In this document: positions 8,620 to 18,412 of the stretch, piece after piece
Position numbering within the stretch: the first letter of the stretch is position 1
How the letters are laid out: every line of letters begins with the position of its first letter
Assembly (NCBI RefSeq): GCF_937129525.1
Contig: NZ_CAKZNK010000082.1
Span: 1 to 41,712, forward strand
DNA: 41,712 nucleotides
Reading direction: 5' to 3'
DNA from: an uncultured Chloroflexus sp.
GTDB lineage: Bacteria > Chloroflexota > Chloroflexia > Chloroflexales > Chloroflexaceae
Position numbers and translations under genes: made by a program
The notes under the pieces: generated by a model
What the model was told of the DNA's origin: nothing
Databases searched by the model: none
What the model saw: only the letters and a program-made list of their open reading frames with translations

Positions 8620-10028
8620 GCCGCCTCACCCCGCTGCGACAATTGATGCACGCTGATAAGCAGCCCGACAAAGACCCAGCTATACATCGCGTGCTTGTAG
8701 CCGGCCACAGTCTGATTGTACAGAAAGGGCAAGATCCAGTCGCCAAGCATCATCGCCGCCTGAGCAGCCATCCATCCGGCAGTGGCGATGATCGCAGTCG
8801 CGCGCAAGAGGCCAGGCGGGGCCAGTTTGATCGCGCGCCAGCCGTACCAGAGGCTGGCGATCACAAACCACAACCAGATTCCCAGACCAACTACGCCAAA
8901 CTGCGCCAGAATATCAAAATAGTTGTTGTGGGTCGAGCGCGCATCATCGCGAAAGTAGGTCATATTGTAAGGCGCATAACCGGCAACGCCGGTGCCAAAT
9001 AACCAGTGCTGCTGCGCCACCCAGAGATTGCGCTGCCAGATTTCCAATCTGCCCAGGCCGCCTTCTTCAATATTGTCGTTGATCACCTGATCGAGATAGT
9101 GGCGCCCAGGTCCAACCGCAAGATTCAACGCAGCAATAATAACGAGAATGAAAAAGATGCGGCGGGAAGCAAAGAACGACATGACCAGCAATCCGATCAG
9201 GGTTGGCAGCCAGCCTGAAATCCAGAGTGAGTTACGCACCGCTGCCAGCCAGAGATGCCACACCAGAAGCGCGCTCCCGGCCAGTCGCCACCCCCAGTGG
9301 ATGTTCGGCATGAGATAACAGACCCCCGCCAGTGGGAGCGCAAACCATAGCCCCCACAACCCGGCATCGGTCAAAAAACCATGATTGATGCTAAAAGTTT
9401 GGGCTGCGGTCATCAACCCGCCACAAACGATGAACATGCCAAGATAGGCTTTGATCTGCCATTCGTGCTGAATGAACCGGCCTACCAGCAGGGGTGTCCA
9501 CATCAATCCCAGAAATGACAGGAGCGAAGCAATCTGCGCCAGGCGAAAGTTGCCCATGATGTACCAGTTGAGAATCGGATCTGACCACAACAGCCCCCAT
9601 ACGGTCGAAACCATGGTGATCCCCATGAGGGCTATCAGCGGTTTGTTAAGCGGTGATGGTACCAGTTGCCAGCGTTGCCGCTTGATCATGGTCAGAATCC
9701 AGATTCCGACCAGCGCCAGCGTCAAGAGCATGCTGATCGGTAATTCGCTGCCATTCCCCGCCGGCACTGCCAGCGGACGCATAGCCAGGCCGGTGAGTGG
9801 AAGCATGAGCACAAACCACTCAAACCGATAGAGAATGAGCGTTAACCCGATGATCCCAAGCGGCGCTGCGGTCAGCGCCAGCGCTACTAACTGGCGTCCA
9901 CTGCCAAACAGCGCGCCAATGATTGCACTGTAGAGCGCAATTCCACTCACGACTCCGCCGATGAGCAGCGGTCGCGGGATGCGTTCGAGCCATGTCGGTG
10001 TTTCGATGCGACTGAGCAGCGATGCCAT
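8616..10028 (-). CDS. O-antigen ligase/polymerase-like membrane protein (Wzy_C family)
   Basis: A 470-aa protein with about eleven hydrophobic segments. The diagnostic feature is the periplasmic-side sequence RSTHNNYFDILAQFG (His367 in an HNxY-type motif) after a long loop, plus the upstream Arg265 in VRNSLW. Both are typical of WaaL ligases and Wzy polymerases, which join or polymerise lipid-linked oligosaccharides outside the membrane. Ligase and polymerase cannot be told apart by sequence. Because members of this phylum are not known to make lipid A-based LPS, polymerase or protein/lipid-linked ligation is more likely. The gene sits in the glycan operon between a GT2 gene (12-base gap) and the Asp-box gene (4-base overlap). 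Confidence 0.78.
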   Translation of the reverse strand: MASLLSRIETPTWLERIPRPLLIGGVVSGIALYSAIIGALFGSGRQLVALALTAAPLGIIGLTLILYRFEWFVLMLPLTGLAMRPLAVPAGNGSELPISMLLTLALVGIWILTMIKRQRWQLVPSPLNKPLIALMGITMVSTVWGLLWSDPILNWYIMGNFRLAQIASLLSFLGLMWTPLLVGRFIQHEWQIKAYLGMFIVCGGLMTAAQTFSINHGFLTDAGLWGLWFALPLAGVCYLMPNIHWGWRLAGSALLVWHLWLAAVRNSLWISGWLPTLIGLLVMSFFASRRIFFILVIIAALNLAVGPGRHYLDQVINDNIEEGGLGRLEIWQRNLWVAQQHWLFGTGVAGYAPYNMTYFRDDARSTHNNYFDILAQFGVVGLGIWLWFVIASLWYGWRAIKLAPPGLLRATAIIATAGWMAAQAAMMLGDWILPFLYNQTVAGYKHAMYSWVFVGLLISVHQLSQRGEAA

Positions 10029-10040
10029 GCGATCAGACCT

Positions 10041-10982
10041 TTAGAAACGTTCTGGGAGCAGTGGTTGTTGCACTCTGCGCCCAATTGCCGCCCACAGCCA
10101 GCCGCCATCGCGCACAAACAGCTTACCGAGCGGATGGTAACCACCACCGAGTATCAGCAGCAGGCTACCCAGTGTCAGTTTGCCGAAGAAGATCATCTGC
10201 AATCCTATGCTGAGCGTAAGCGTCATGACTTTGCCGTAATGTTTGGCGAAAAAGCGCAGTTTGCTGAAGTAGAGTTCAGCTTTCATGCGCGTTGCTGCCT
10301 GTTTACTGCTCTGGCCGCCAAAATGGATGATGCGAGCCGACGGTACATAACAGATCGGCCATCCCGCGCGTTTGATCCGATAACACCAGTCTACTTCCTC
10401 AGTATACATAAAATACGACTCGTCGAGCAGACCGACCTGCCTGACCACTTCCCGCCGCAACAACATTGCTGCGCCGTCGAGCCAGTCGGTTTCGTAAGCC
10501 GGTGTTCCATCTCTGGTTGGATAAGGCTTTCGCCAGCGAATTTTTTTGCCGGTCAGTTCGGTCAACAAATTGGGAAACAATGCCCACGATGGTTGCAATG
10601 AGCCATCCGCATTCAAGAGCTGGGGGCCGGCGACCCCGATCTCTGGATGCGCGTCAAGAAACCAAACCAGATCGGCAATCGATCCCGGTTGCGCCACCGT
10701 ATCGCTGTTGAGCAAGAAGATATAGCGCCCGCTACTGGCCCGAATTGCCTGATTGTTGGCAGTCGCGAAGCCGCGATTGTCAGGATTGGCAATAATAAAG
10801 ACCTCCGGAAACGCCGCTGCGACGGCGGCAACGCTCCCATCGTGTGAACCGTTATCGACGACCCATATTTCAGGCTCGATTCCAGCAGTTGCTGCCGGTA
10901 GTGCCGCCAGGCAATCGAGCAGCAGTTGCCGGGTATTCCAGTTGACGATAACGATACTGACATCAGGGATGGGCCATGACAT
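10041..10982 (-). CDS. Family 2 glycosyltransferase (rhamnosyltransferase/WbbL-like)
   Basis: A 313-aa inverting GT-A enzyme. Visible motifs are SIVIVNWN (9-16), VVDNGSHDGS (41-50), the metal-binding NSD (92-94), DGAAMLLRR and the YTEEVDWCYR segment typical of rhamnosyl- and related transferases. A hydrophobic C-terminal stretch (SIGLQMIFFGKLTLGSLLLIL) suggests membrane association. The start at 10982 gives the family-length N-terminus and has AGAGGA upstream; a codon 24 bases earlier would add eight unlikely residues. It overlaps the upstream GT4 gene by 20 bases, so the two are co-translated. The sugar and linkage cannot be read from sequence. Confidence 0.8.
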   Translation of the reverse strand: MSWPIPDVSIVIVNWNTRQLLLDCLAALPAATAGIEPEIWVVDNGSHDGSVAAVAAAFPEVFIIANPDNRGFATANNQAIRASSGRYIFLLNSDTVAQPGSIADLVWFLDAHPEIGVAGPQLLNADGSLQPSWALFPNLLTELTGKKIRWRKPYPTRDGTPAYETDWLDGAAMLLRREVVRQVGLLDESYFMYTEEVDWCYRIKRAGWPICYVPSARIIHFGGQSSKQAATRMKAELYFSKLRFFAKHYGKVMTLTLSIGLQMIFFGKLTLGSLLLILGGGYHPLGKLFVRDGGWLWAAIGRRVQQPLLPERF

Positions 10983-12180
10983 AGCGCTGTGTCCTCTGAT
11001 TAACAATCGTTTCCAGTAGATCGTGCAACGCCGGAATGATCACCTGCCAGTCATAGCGTTCGGCGACGACTTTCTGGCCGGCTTCGCCGAGCTGTCGCGC
11101 CAGCGACGGATTGGCAAGCAGGCGACTGACCTTACCGGCAAAATCTATCGGTGTGTCGGCAATCAGCAAGTGTTTTCCATCTTCGAGGCGCAACCCTTCG
11201 GCGCCTTTGCTGGTGCTGACTACCGGTACTCCCAGCGCCAGCGCTTCCAGAATCTTCAGCCGCGTGCCACCACCCTCGCGAAGCGGTACCACTTCGAGCA
11301 TATGCTGCGCAATCACCTGCCGAATGTCGGTCACATAACCGGTAAACTCAACGCCGGGCAACGCAGGTAATGCTGCGCGTTGTTCGTCGGTTACAGGGCC
11401 GGTGATGCGAAAGCGCGCCTGAGGATGCCAGGCGCGAATCAGGAGCCAGATCTGGCTGAGGAAGAAGCTAACAGCGTCAAGGTTCGCGCTGTATGAGAGC
11501 GCGCCCGGATAGATCAATGTGTTAATCTGAGGCTGATAGCTGTATGCGGCGCATGCGCCGGCATCAACGCCATTGGAGATGATTGCTATCTGCGTCGTAT
11601 GATTACCGGCTACCTGTCGGATCAAATCGGCTTCGCGTTCCGAGACGGTGGTCACGGCCTGAAATGAAGGAAGCAATGCGGCAACATAACGCCGATACTG
11701 GAGGGCCGTCAATAAACTGCGCAACCGACGCAGACCGGTTTGTCGCCGGTAATCTTCCAGAATCGTAGCCAGTTCAAGTTCTTCCAGAACTGCTGGCAAA
11801 TGAGGTGTCAACCGGGCGTACAGCGCAACATCGATCTGTAAGGCCAGCACAACATCCGGCTGCCAGCGTTTTGCTGCCTGCAAGACAGCGTTGGCAAACT
11901 CTTGACTCCAGCGGACCCGGATCGACGCCGGTTTGACGCTGGTCAGGCTGATCAGCCGATCGGTAACTGTGAGCCGGCGGTCAGGCCGATGAAAGGCCCG
12001 CCACGACCGGCAGAGTCGGCTGATCTCGTTTGCCTGCACCTCTGCCGGCGATCCCTGGCTAAATGCCAGCAGATGGAGTTCGTGCCGGGCAGCCAGATTG
12101 CGCAAGATCGCCATCGCGCGCATCCGCGAGCCATTGTCATCGGGTTCCGGCCACCATGTCGAGAGGATAAGGATACGCAT
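10963..12180 (-). CDS. Family 4 glycosyltransferase
   Basis: A 405-aa GT-B retaining transferase. The N-terminal acceptor domain begins MRILILSTWWPEPDDNGSRMR, and the donor domain carries SNGVD (202-206), YPGALSY, a GYVTDI turn and the sugar-nucleotide site PLREGGGTRLKILEAL (299-314) followed by GVPVVSTSKGAEGL. AGAGGAG precedes the ATG. Upstream is a 114-base gap without its own clear promoter, so it probably belongs to the same long transcript. It adds one sugar of the repeat unit on the cytoplasmic face. Confidence 0.82.
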   Translation of the reverse strand: MRILILSTWWPEPDDNGSRMRAMAILRNLAARHELHLLAFSQGSPAEVQANEISRLCRSWRAFHRPDRRLTVTDRLISLTSVKPASIRVRWSQEFANAVLQAAKRWQPDVVLALQIDVALYARLTPHLPAVLEELELATILEDYRRQTGLRRLRSLLTALQYRRYVAALLPSFQAVTTVSEREADLIRQVAGNHTTQIAIISNGVDAGACAAYSYQPQINTLIYPGALSYSANLDAVSFFLSQIWLLIRAWHPQARFRITGPVTDEQRAALPALPGVEFTGYVTDIRQVIAQHMLEVVPLREGGGTRLKILEALALGVPVVSTSKGAEGLRLEDGKHLLIADTPIDFAGKVSRLLANPSLARQLGEAGQKVVAERYDWQVIIPALHDLLETIVNQRTQRYVMAHP

Positions 12181-12294
12181 TGGCTCCTCTGGGTCTAACC
12201 AGTATCATCGTGTATGGCATTCCAGCTCGATACAGCGATTGGCGGTCGTTCTTCTTCCTGTCAAACTGCCAGACCGATCAGACAGCAGTTCAGA

Positions 12295-13485
12295 TCACGG
12301 CGCCGTTCCAATCCAGACCCTGGCGCGATCATCGCGCGCGACTGCTGCATAGTAGGCGGCCAGCGTTTGTCGAGCTGTCTGCTGCCAGGAAAATTGTTGC
12401 GCGCGCCGCCAGCCGGCCTGACGCAACCGTTCGGCCACTTCCGGATCGCCGAGTACGGCGGTAAGATGGCGGGCCAGGGTCTGTTCATCCTCGGCATCGC
12501 CGATCAATCCTGCTTCACCCACCACTTCCGGGATCGCGCCGCGATCCGAAGCGATCACCGGCGCGCCACAGATCATTGCCTCTAGCAGGGGAATGCCAAA
12601 CCCTTCAAACCATGACGGAAAGACAAACGCCGCCGCCATTGAGAACAGAGCGATCAGGTCTGATCGCGGCGGTCGCAGGATCAGGCGAGCGTAGCCGGCC
12701 TCAACCGCTGCCCGCGCTGCTGGCCACGGTTCTCGTCGGGCAAAAAAGACAATCTCATACCGCGCGCGCAAGTCTGCCGGCAAAAGTGGCCAGGCTCGCG
12801 CCAGCACAGCCGGGTTTTTCAGCCCGTCGGCCAGCGCAAATGGTCGCTGTAAACCGTACCGTTGCCGCACCTCGTTAAGCGCGCGCTCGTCAGTAATCCG
12901 CCGAATGTCAGGCGGTGGGCCGTGTGGTGTCACCGTGATAGCCGCTGCATCATAGTGACAGTAGCGCAGAATGTCGTTGCGCGCATGGTGTGACACCGTT
13001 AGAAGCCTGCGCGCTTGCCTGACTGCGCGCCGTGTCATTACATGAAGATAGGTCATCATTGCAATCGAGCGCGGGTCTTTGTTGTGACCGGCGATAATCT
13101 CATGCCAGGGCATCACGTTGATCGCATCGTGCAATGTGATCACCGTTGCCGCGCCAGGCGGACCAAATCCGTAATTAGCCGGGAAATGCGCCACGTCGAT
13201 CCGATCCGCTGCCATTGCTCGTCGCAGACCCAGGATGTCGTTGCTGATACTCGATAACGCATTTCGGTATGGCAGAATGCGAAGCGTTACGTTAGCCGGT
13301 AGCTCGCGTAGCTCAAACGGCGCTTTAGCGTCGGCGTACAGCACGAATTGCTCACGACTGCCGACGGCGAAGAGCGCCGGCAACAGGTTGGTGAGATAGG
13401 TATGAATGCCTCCTACCAGCCCATGCGAGAGGTAGCGGGCATCAATGCCGATCCGCAGCGGTCGCCTGATCGAATGGTCGGCCAT
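12295..13485 (-). CDS. Family 4 glycosyltransferase
   Basis: A 396-aa GT-B enzyme. It begins MADHSIRRPLRIGIDARYLSHG and has GGIHTYLTNLL (glycine-rich acceptor-side loop), HFPANYGFGPPG, LTVSHHARNDI and the complete E-x7-E donor motif EGFGIPLLE (Glu294 and Glu302), followed by APVIASDRGAIPEVVG. The start at 13485 is chosen because AGGAG lies 9 bases before it, whereas a start three codons earlier would touch the ribosome site. The family includes mannosyl- and N-acetylhexosaminyl-transferases; the actual sugar is unknown. Confidence 0.82.
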   Translation of the reverse strand: MADHSIRRPLRIGIDARYLSHGLVGGIHTYLTNLLPALFAVGSREQFVLYADAKAPFELRELPANVTLRILPYRNALSSISNDILGLRRAMAADRIDVAHFPANYGFGPPGAATVITLHDAINVMPWHEIIAGHNKDPRSIAMMTYLHVMTRRAVRQARRLLTVSHHARNDILRYCHYDAAAITVTPHGPPPDIRRITDERALNEVRQRYGLQRPFALADGLKNPAVLARAWPLLPADLRARYEIVFFARREPWPAARAAVEAGYARLILRPPRSDLIALFSMAAAFVFPSWFEGFGIPLLEAMICGAPVIASDRGAIPEVVGEAGLIGDAEDEQTLARHLTAVLGDPEVAERLRQAGWRRAQQFSWQQTARQTLAAYYAAVARDDRARVWIGTAP

Positions 13486-13506
13486 GCTTGTCATCTCCTA
13501 TCCGGA

Positions 13507-14430
13507 TCAGTCTGCCTTTCTCATCACCAGGGCCGGCGCCGGCCCAAACCTCCCGCGCCAGAAATCGATCCAGCCCAACCCCATGCCGATCCGCCCTTTG
13601 CGTGTCCGCCACTTTGGCCGCAACCACAGGCTGAGGTATGTGCGCAGATCTTGCGCGATCAGCACATTGAGCCACGTTTGCCAGCTCGCCCTGGTTGCGC
13701 GCAGGAAGAGGAGTCGGTTGCGCGTCATGTAGTACGCCAGATATTCGCGGTCAAAGCGGGCGTTGAGCGGAATCTTGTGCCAGACCTTTGCCGCCGGTGT
13801 GAAATAGCAGTGATAACCGGCCCGGCTTGCTCTGACACACCATTCAGTCTCTTCGAAGTACATAAAGAATCGCTCATCAAACAGACCAACCGTCGCCAGC
13901 GCATCCACCCGGATCAGCATCGCGCAACCGGTAACGAAATCAACCCGCCGCGCCACGTACTGACCGTAATCCTCTTCTTCACCGGCCATCAGGCAAATGC
14001 CGCGCTGCCAGTCAATGCTCCCTCCCGCCGACCAGACCCGCTGCGGCGCAGCGTGGTAGTAGATGATCGGCCCTGCGGCGGCAATGGTCGGATCGGCAGC
14101 CGCGACTGCTACAAGCTGATCGAGCATATCCGGCGCAACTTCGGTGTCATTGTTGAGTAACAAGACATAATCGTAACCTTGCTGCTGCGCATACCGGAGG
14201 CCAACGTTATTGCCGGCAGCAAAACCGAGATTAGCGCCGTTCTCAATCACCACTGCCTGGGGAAATGTGCTGCGCACTTGCGCGACGGTGGTATCATGTG
14301 AGGCGTTGTCCACCACGATCACATCACGGGCGCCAGCCGGATAGGTGAGCCGGCCAAGCGAGGCAAGACAGGCCAGCGTATCGGCTACTCCGTTGTAGGT
14401 TAAGACGACAATCGCAATGCGCGGTGTCAT
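13507..14430 (-). CDS. Family 2 glycosyltransferase
   Basis: A 307-aa GT-A enzyme with RIAIVVLTYNG (4-14), VVDNASHD (39-46), ENGANLGFAAGNN, the metal-binding NND (93-95), RVDFVTGCAMLIR and the acidic YFEETEWC segment. It is closely similar in layout to the GT2 gene at 10041 but lacks that gene's long hydrophobic tail. Its ATG overlaps the stop of the preceding GT4 gene by 4 bases. Probably adds an internal sugar of the repeat unit. Confidence 0.82.
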   Translation of the reverse strand: MTPRIAIVVLTYNGVADTLACLASLGRLTYPAGARDVIVVDNASHDTTVAQVRSTFPQAVVIENGANLGFAAGNNVGLRYAQQQGYDYVLLLNNDTEVAPDMLDQLVAVAAADPTIAAAGPIIYYHAAPQRVWSAGGSIDWQRGICLMAGEEEDYGQYVARRVDFVTGCAMLIRVDALATVGLFDERFFMYFEETEWCVRASRAGYHCYFTPAAKVWHKIPLNARFDREYLAYYMTRNRLLFLRATRASWQTWLNVLIAQDLRTYLSLWLRPKWRTRKGRIGMGLGWIDFWRGRFGPAPALVMRKAD

Positions 14431-15758
14431 TGGCTCTGCCCCCGAATTGAAGCGCGGCGTTCAAGCAACGCTGTGTAGTGTTGTATCAGCATCTTCATTT
14501 CATCATCGATCGATGGCGGCGGTTGAATCCCTTGTTGGAGCCGCTCTAACAATCCTTTTTCGCTACGCAACCGCTGCAACTGACGGGCCAGATCGCGTCG
14601 ATCATTGGGCGTGAAATGCAGCCCATCGACGTTATCGCGCACCAGTTCGGCCATTCCACCCAGGCGCGCCGTGATGACCGGTCGCCCGGCAGCATGCGCT
14701 TCCAGAATGCTTAACGGGCTGTTCTCGTACCAGAGCGATGGCACAACCACCACATCGACCTTGCTTAGCACCTCTGGCAATTGATCGTGGCTAAACTTGC
14801 CGGCCAGATGGATGTGCGGGTTGTCGCCGATCAATTGTCGCAAGTGGCGTGTGTAGGTCGGATGTTGCCCGGTATTGCCAAAGATTGTCAATTCAACAGT
14901 TGGTTCGCCACGTGGCAAACTTTTCAGAGCCATGATTAGCAGATGAATCCCTTTGTGTGGCGCAATCTGACCGATATAGCCCAATCGTAAGATGGGACCT
15001 GCCTGAACCGGCCTGATCGAGCTGAGACGCGAATGATCAATCCCGATTCGCAAGACACGCAACTGCTCAGGCGCAAGCAGATCGCTGAACAGACTGGCCA
15101 GAAAGTGCGATGGTGAAATGACCAGATCGGCCTGGCTCAGCGCTTGTCGCAGCGTTTCGCGCCGTTCGCGCAGAGCGGCGCGGCCAGCATGTCCGGCCAG
15201 CGCTATCCAGGCCTTGCCGGCCAGGCCGCCGCTGATCTGTTCCGGTAGCCGATAACGTCGTTGATCGAGCTGCAAACACCAGGCGCATTCAGCAGGATCG
15301 GCGGGTGGTTGGTGGCAGAGTGAACCGTCGCCGCGCAACAGCGTGATCCGCGGGCAGAGAAACCAGTAATCGTGCAGGGTAACAACCGAAATAATGCCCT
15401 GTTCGCGCGCAGCAGTAAGCGCGCCAACGCCGATCAGGTAGCCGCTGTGCAGATGCATAATATCCGGCTGCCAGACGCGCATCCGTTCGCTCAACCACGC
15501 TTCAATCGCCGGGTTAGCATAGCTCCAGTGCGCCGGCGCATCGCGTAAGCCGAGGTGCAGGCGCCACACCGGAATCCCTTCGTAGCGATCGCGTTCAGCC
15601 CGCAAGCCGAAGGCCTGATCTGGATCGAGCGTTTCAACGCAGACCACTTCAACCTCGCAACCGCGCCGCAACAGCTCGCGCGCCAGTCGCATGGTGTACA
15701 ACTCAGCGCCGGCGCTATAGCGAGGAGGGAAATGGTGGACGGTCAGTAAGATACGCAT
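14427..15758 (-). CDS. Family 4 glycosyltransferase with cysteine insertion
   Basis: A 443-aa GT-B enzyme: HHFPPRYSAGAELY (8-21, acceptor-side glycine loop), HLHSGYLIG, a four-cysteine insertion (Cys135, Cys148, Cys158, Cys161) of the kind found in a GT4 subgroup and possibly metal-binding, GYIGQIAPHKGI (261-272), and E-x7-E in ENSPLSILE (Glu346, Glu354). The start has AGGAG 8 bases upstream. It is coupled to the GT2 gene by an ATGA overlap. Length exceeds the usual 370-400 residues because of the insertion. Confidence 0.82.
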   Translation of the reverse strand: MRILLTVHHFPPRYSAGAELYTMRLARELLRRGCEVEVVCVETLDPDQAFGLRAERDRYEGIPVWRLHLGLRDAPAHWSYANPAIEAWLSERMRVWQPDIMHLHSGYLIGVGALTAAREQGIISVVTLHDYWFLCPRITLLRGDGSLCHQPPADPAECAWCLQLDQRRYRLPEQISGGLAGKAWIALAGHAGRAALRERRETLRQALSQADLVISPSHFLASLFSDLLAPEQLRVLRIGIDHSRLSSIRPVQAGPILRLGYIGQIAPHKGIHLLIMALKSLPRGEPTVELTIFGNTGQHPTYTRHLRQLIGDNPHIHLAGKFSHDQLPEVLSKVDVVVVPSLWYENSPLSILEAHAAGRPVITARLGGMAELVRDNVDGLHFTPNDRRDLARQLQRLRSEKGLLERLQQGIQPPPSIDDEMKMLIQHYTALLERRASIRGQSQ

Positions 15759-15769
15759 TGCTCATTCTC

Positions 15770-17215
15770 CTACCGACGCGCTGTCAGGATATTACGCACA
15801 AAGGTTGCTTCTTCCGCCCCGATGACCCGCAATCCGACAAGCAAGCTGCCGTATATCGCGCCGCCACCGCTGATAACCAGCAACACCGGCCACTCCCGCG
15901 CCAGGTAGACGGCGATAGCCATCAGGAAGACCGCAATGGCAGCCCGCCCAATCGGTTGCCAGCGCATCAAGCGCAACTGATCACGCAGCAGCCAGCCGTA
16001 CTGGATGGCGAGCACCGCTTCGGTCATCACGGTGATCAAGGCTGCTGCCGGCGCGCCGTAGCGCGGGGTGAAGAGAAGGTTTGCCACTACATTCACTGCG
16101 CTGCTAACCATAATCGCCCGCGCAACCAGCGCTTCTCGATCGGCAATCACCACGACGTAGCCGAGAAATTCGGTCAGAAACATGAGCGGCAATGTCCAGA
16201 TCAGCACTGCCAGGAGGGGAGCGCTGGCGGTATAGGTGTCGCCGAACAGCAGGCTGACAATTGGTTCTGCCAGAATGAATCCGCCGGCTGTGATCGGAAG
16301 GGCAACAATCAGGAGATAGCTCAGAATCCGTTCGTAGATGCGCGGCAAATGAACCGGATCGAGTTTAGCCTGCCGGGAAAGCGATGGATATAACGCCGTA
16401 TTGAGAACATTTGAAAGGGTGACCAGCGCGAAGATCAGGTTGTAGGCCGCATTGTAGTAACCGGTTTCGGTATCCCCGAAACTCACATTCAAGACCACAG
16501 TGTCAAACCGGTATGACAGACCGAGGGTCAGCCCGATTACTCCGAAGGGAAAAGCGGCGCGCAACAGACGCAGCCAGCGCTCGCGTTGCCAGCGTCCCGG
16601 TCGCGCCCCCAGACGCCACAACGCGCGCGCGACCATTGTGGTCATCGTCGCAACACCGATCATTGTGGCCAAGATCAGGCCATAATAACCCAGCCCTAGC
16701 CAGAGCGCCAATCCGCCAAGAGTGACAAATATCAACTGGTTGACCACCTGCATCCCGGCAGTCAGATCGAGGCGTTCAAACCCGGCCAGTACCGCCTCAC
16801 TGCTGCCATGTACTGCATACATCAGAAGGGTGATAGCATTGAGCGCGATGGCGCCGATCATCAACCATGGCCGACCGGTCAGGATGGCAGCGCTAATCAC
16901 CATCAGACCGGCCACCACCGCCAGGATTAAGCGCAAGCTCAATATATCGGCGTAGAGATTGCGAATCTGGTTGAGGCTATCCGGTTCGGTGCGCAGACGG
17001 GCAACTTCCCGCACAGTGTACGGCGCCAGACCCAGATCGGCGATAAACAGGAACACGCTGCCGAAGCCGATCACGGCAGCGTATTGCCCGAAGTCGGTTG
17101 CGCCCAACTGCCGCACAATCATGATCGAAAAACAGAACGAAAGTACCTTGATCGCGAGCTGAGCGACCATGCCGGCAACCGAATTGCGTAACACAGTGCG
17201 GACAAGCTGATTCAT
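15770..17215 (-). CDS. Wzx-type polysaccharide flippase (MATE/MOP superfamily)
   Basis: A 481-aa protein with 12 to 14 hydrophobic segments and the typical opening NSVAGMVAQLAIKVLSFCFSIMIVRQLG, then TDFGQYAAVIGFGSVFLFIADLGL. It matches lipid-linked oligosaccharide flippases that move the undecaprenyl-linked repeat unit outward. The start is placed at 17215, where ATG overlaps the stop of the upstream GT4 gene (ATGA); a longer reading would add a charged, non-membrane extension. Its presence with the ligase/polymerase-like gene and the Wzz-like gene indicates a Wzx/Wzy-dependent route. Confidence 0.85.
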   Translation of the reverse strand: MNQLVRTVLRNSVAGMVAQLAIKVLSFCFSIMIVRQLGATDFGQYAAVIGFGSVFLFIADLGLAPYTVREVARLRTEPDSLNQIRNLYADILSLRLILAVVAGLMVISAAILTGRPWLMIGAIALNAITLLMYAVHGSSEAVLAGFERLDLTAGMQVVNQLIFVTLGGLALWLGLGYYGLILATMIGVATMTTMVARALWRLGARPGRWQRERWLRLLRAAFPFGVIGLTLGLSYRFDTVVLNVSFGDTETGYYNAAYNLIFALVTLSNVLNTALYPSLSRQAKLDPVHLPRIYERILSYLLIVALPITAGGFILAEPIVSLLFGDTYTASAPLLAVLIWTLPLMFLTEFLGYVVVIADREALVARAIMVSSAVNVVANLLFTPRYGAPAAALITVMTEAVLAIQYGWLLRDQLRLMRWQPIGRAAIAVFLMAIAVYLAREWPVLLVISGGGAIYGSLLVGLRVIGAEEATFVRNILTARR

Positions 17216-18321
17216 GCAACTGAACCTGTTTTTCCTGCATTTACTGCCCTGATCGGGCAATCCATCATCCACTCCACCAGACCGGTCATGTGCTGCATCC
17301 ATTGATCGAACGCGAAACGCTCGTTCATCAGCGCGCGTCCGGCCCGACCCATCTGCTCGGCGCGTTGCGGGTTATCCCAGAGCGTGGCAATCGCAGCGGC
17401 CATCTGTTCGGCATTGCCCGGTTCAACCAGTAGCGCCGTCTCGTTCTCGATCACATATTCGGCCAGACCTGGACGGCGCGTAGCAACCACCGGTCGCCCC
17501 ATGGCCTGCGCGGCCTGAACCGAGGTGCAGCCGGCGCTCCACTGGGTTGTTGGTCGGATTGGCACGACGACGATCCGGCTTTGCAGATAGCACAAACGCA
17601 ACTGATCGATCGGCACGAAAAGTTCGAGACTGATATTTGCCGGAAGCTGTTCCCGCTCGTGCCCACCAGCGCCGCTGACCCAGCTACTTCCCACCCGTAA
17701 GTGGCATGGGATATGCGGTAAGCGCCGCATCGCCTGAATGAAGGTCGGGTAGTCGCGGTGTGATAATCCAAGACTTTGTACGACCGTAGCTGTCGTCGCG
17801 CCGATAGCTGGCCGGTAGAAGCTGGTGTCAACCGGTGTATGGAGCGCTATCATCCGTTGTGGTTCTATGTTCAATGCGCGTTGCATGCCCTTAGCCTCGG
17901 CCTGACTGATCGCTACCGTCACATCCCAGTGGTACTGCAACTTCAAGGCACGGATCAGGCGGAGCTTCTGCGCCGACATGCCATGATGGAAGATGACCAG
18001 ATGGCGTACCGCGCGTGGTAGCAGCAACGCCAGTGGGATTCCGACACGTTCTGACAGGCTGACCACCGCCTCGTAACCTTCTCGTCGCACCAGCCAGGCG
18101 ACCCGAGCTGCCAGCCGGAGATCCATCCGCAACATCTGCTCGAGGTGCTGCACTAGCCGCTGCGGTCGCACAATTCCGTAATCAACGTGCTGACGGCGAA
18201 AGTGCGCGGCCAGCTCGAGATAATCAACCCGCGGATGCTTGCCGGCGCTCACAGTCGCTGCCAGCTCCGGCACCGGTGGATTGGTAGCCACGACCAGCGT
18301 TTTCGGTAAGCGCTTGCCCAT
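17212..18321 (-). CDS. Family 4 glycosyltransferase with degenerate E-x7-E motif
   Basis: A 369-aa GT-B protein: ALHTPVDTSFYRP (159-171), SLGLSHRDYPTFIQAM (183-198) and a donor-site region WSAGCTSVQAAQAMGRPVVAT (from 261), followed by RPGLAEYVIENETALLVEPG. The two glutamates of the E-x7-E signature are replaced by Gly264 and Gln272, so donor binding may differ or activity may be reduced. The gene has an ATGA overlap with the flippase and a 91-base gap from the upstream DUF1624 gene, where no clear promoter was found. Family membership is firm; activity is uncertain. Confidence 0.75.
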   Translation of the reverse strand: MGKRLPKTLVVATNPPVPELAATVSAGKHPRVDYLELAAHFRRQHVDYGIVRPQRLVQHLEQMLRMDLRLAARVAWLVRREGYEAVVSLSERVGIPLALLLPRAVRHLVIFHHGMSAQKLRLIRALKLQYHWDVTVAISQAEAKGMQRALNIEPQRMIALHTPVDTSFYRPAIGATTATVVQSLGLSHRDYPTFIQAMRRLPHIPCHLRVGSSWVSGAGGHEREQLPANISLELFVPIDQLRLCYLQSRIVVVPIRPTTQWSAGCTSVQAAQAMGRPVVATRRPGLAEYVIENETALLVEPGNAEQMAAAIATLWDNPQRAEQMGRAGRALMNERFAFDQWMQHMTGLVEWMMDCPIRAVNAGKTGSVA

Positions 18322-18412
18322 AGCTCTAACCTACCATTCCCTCTTAACATCCTGCTAAACAGAGAACTGTCGCGAGATGACTCCATCGTCACCCCGCTTC
18401 CTGCACGCGCTA

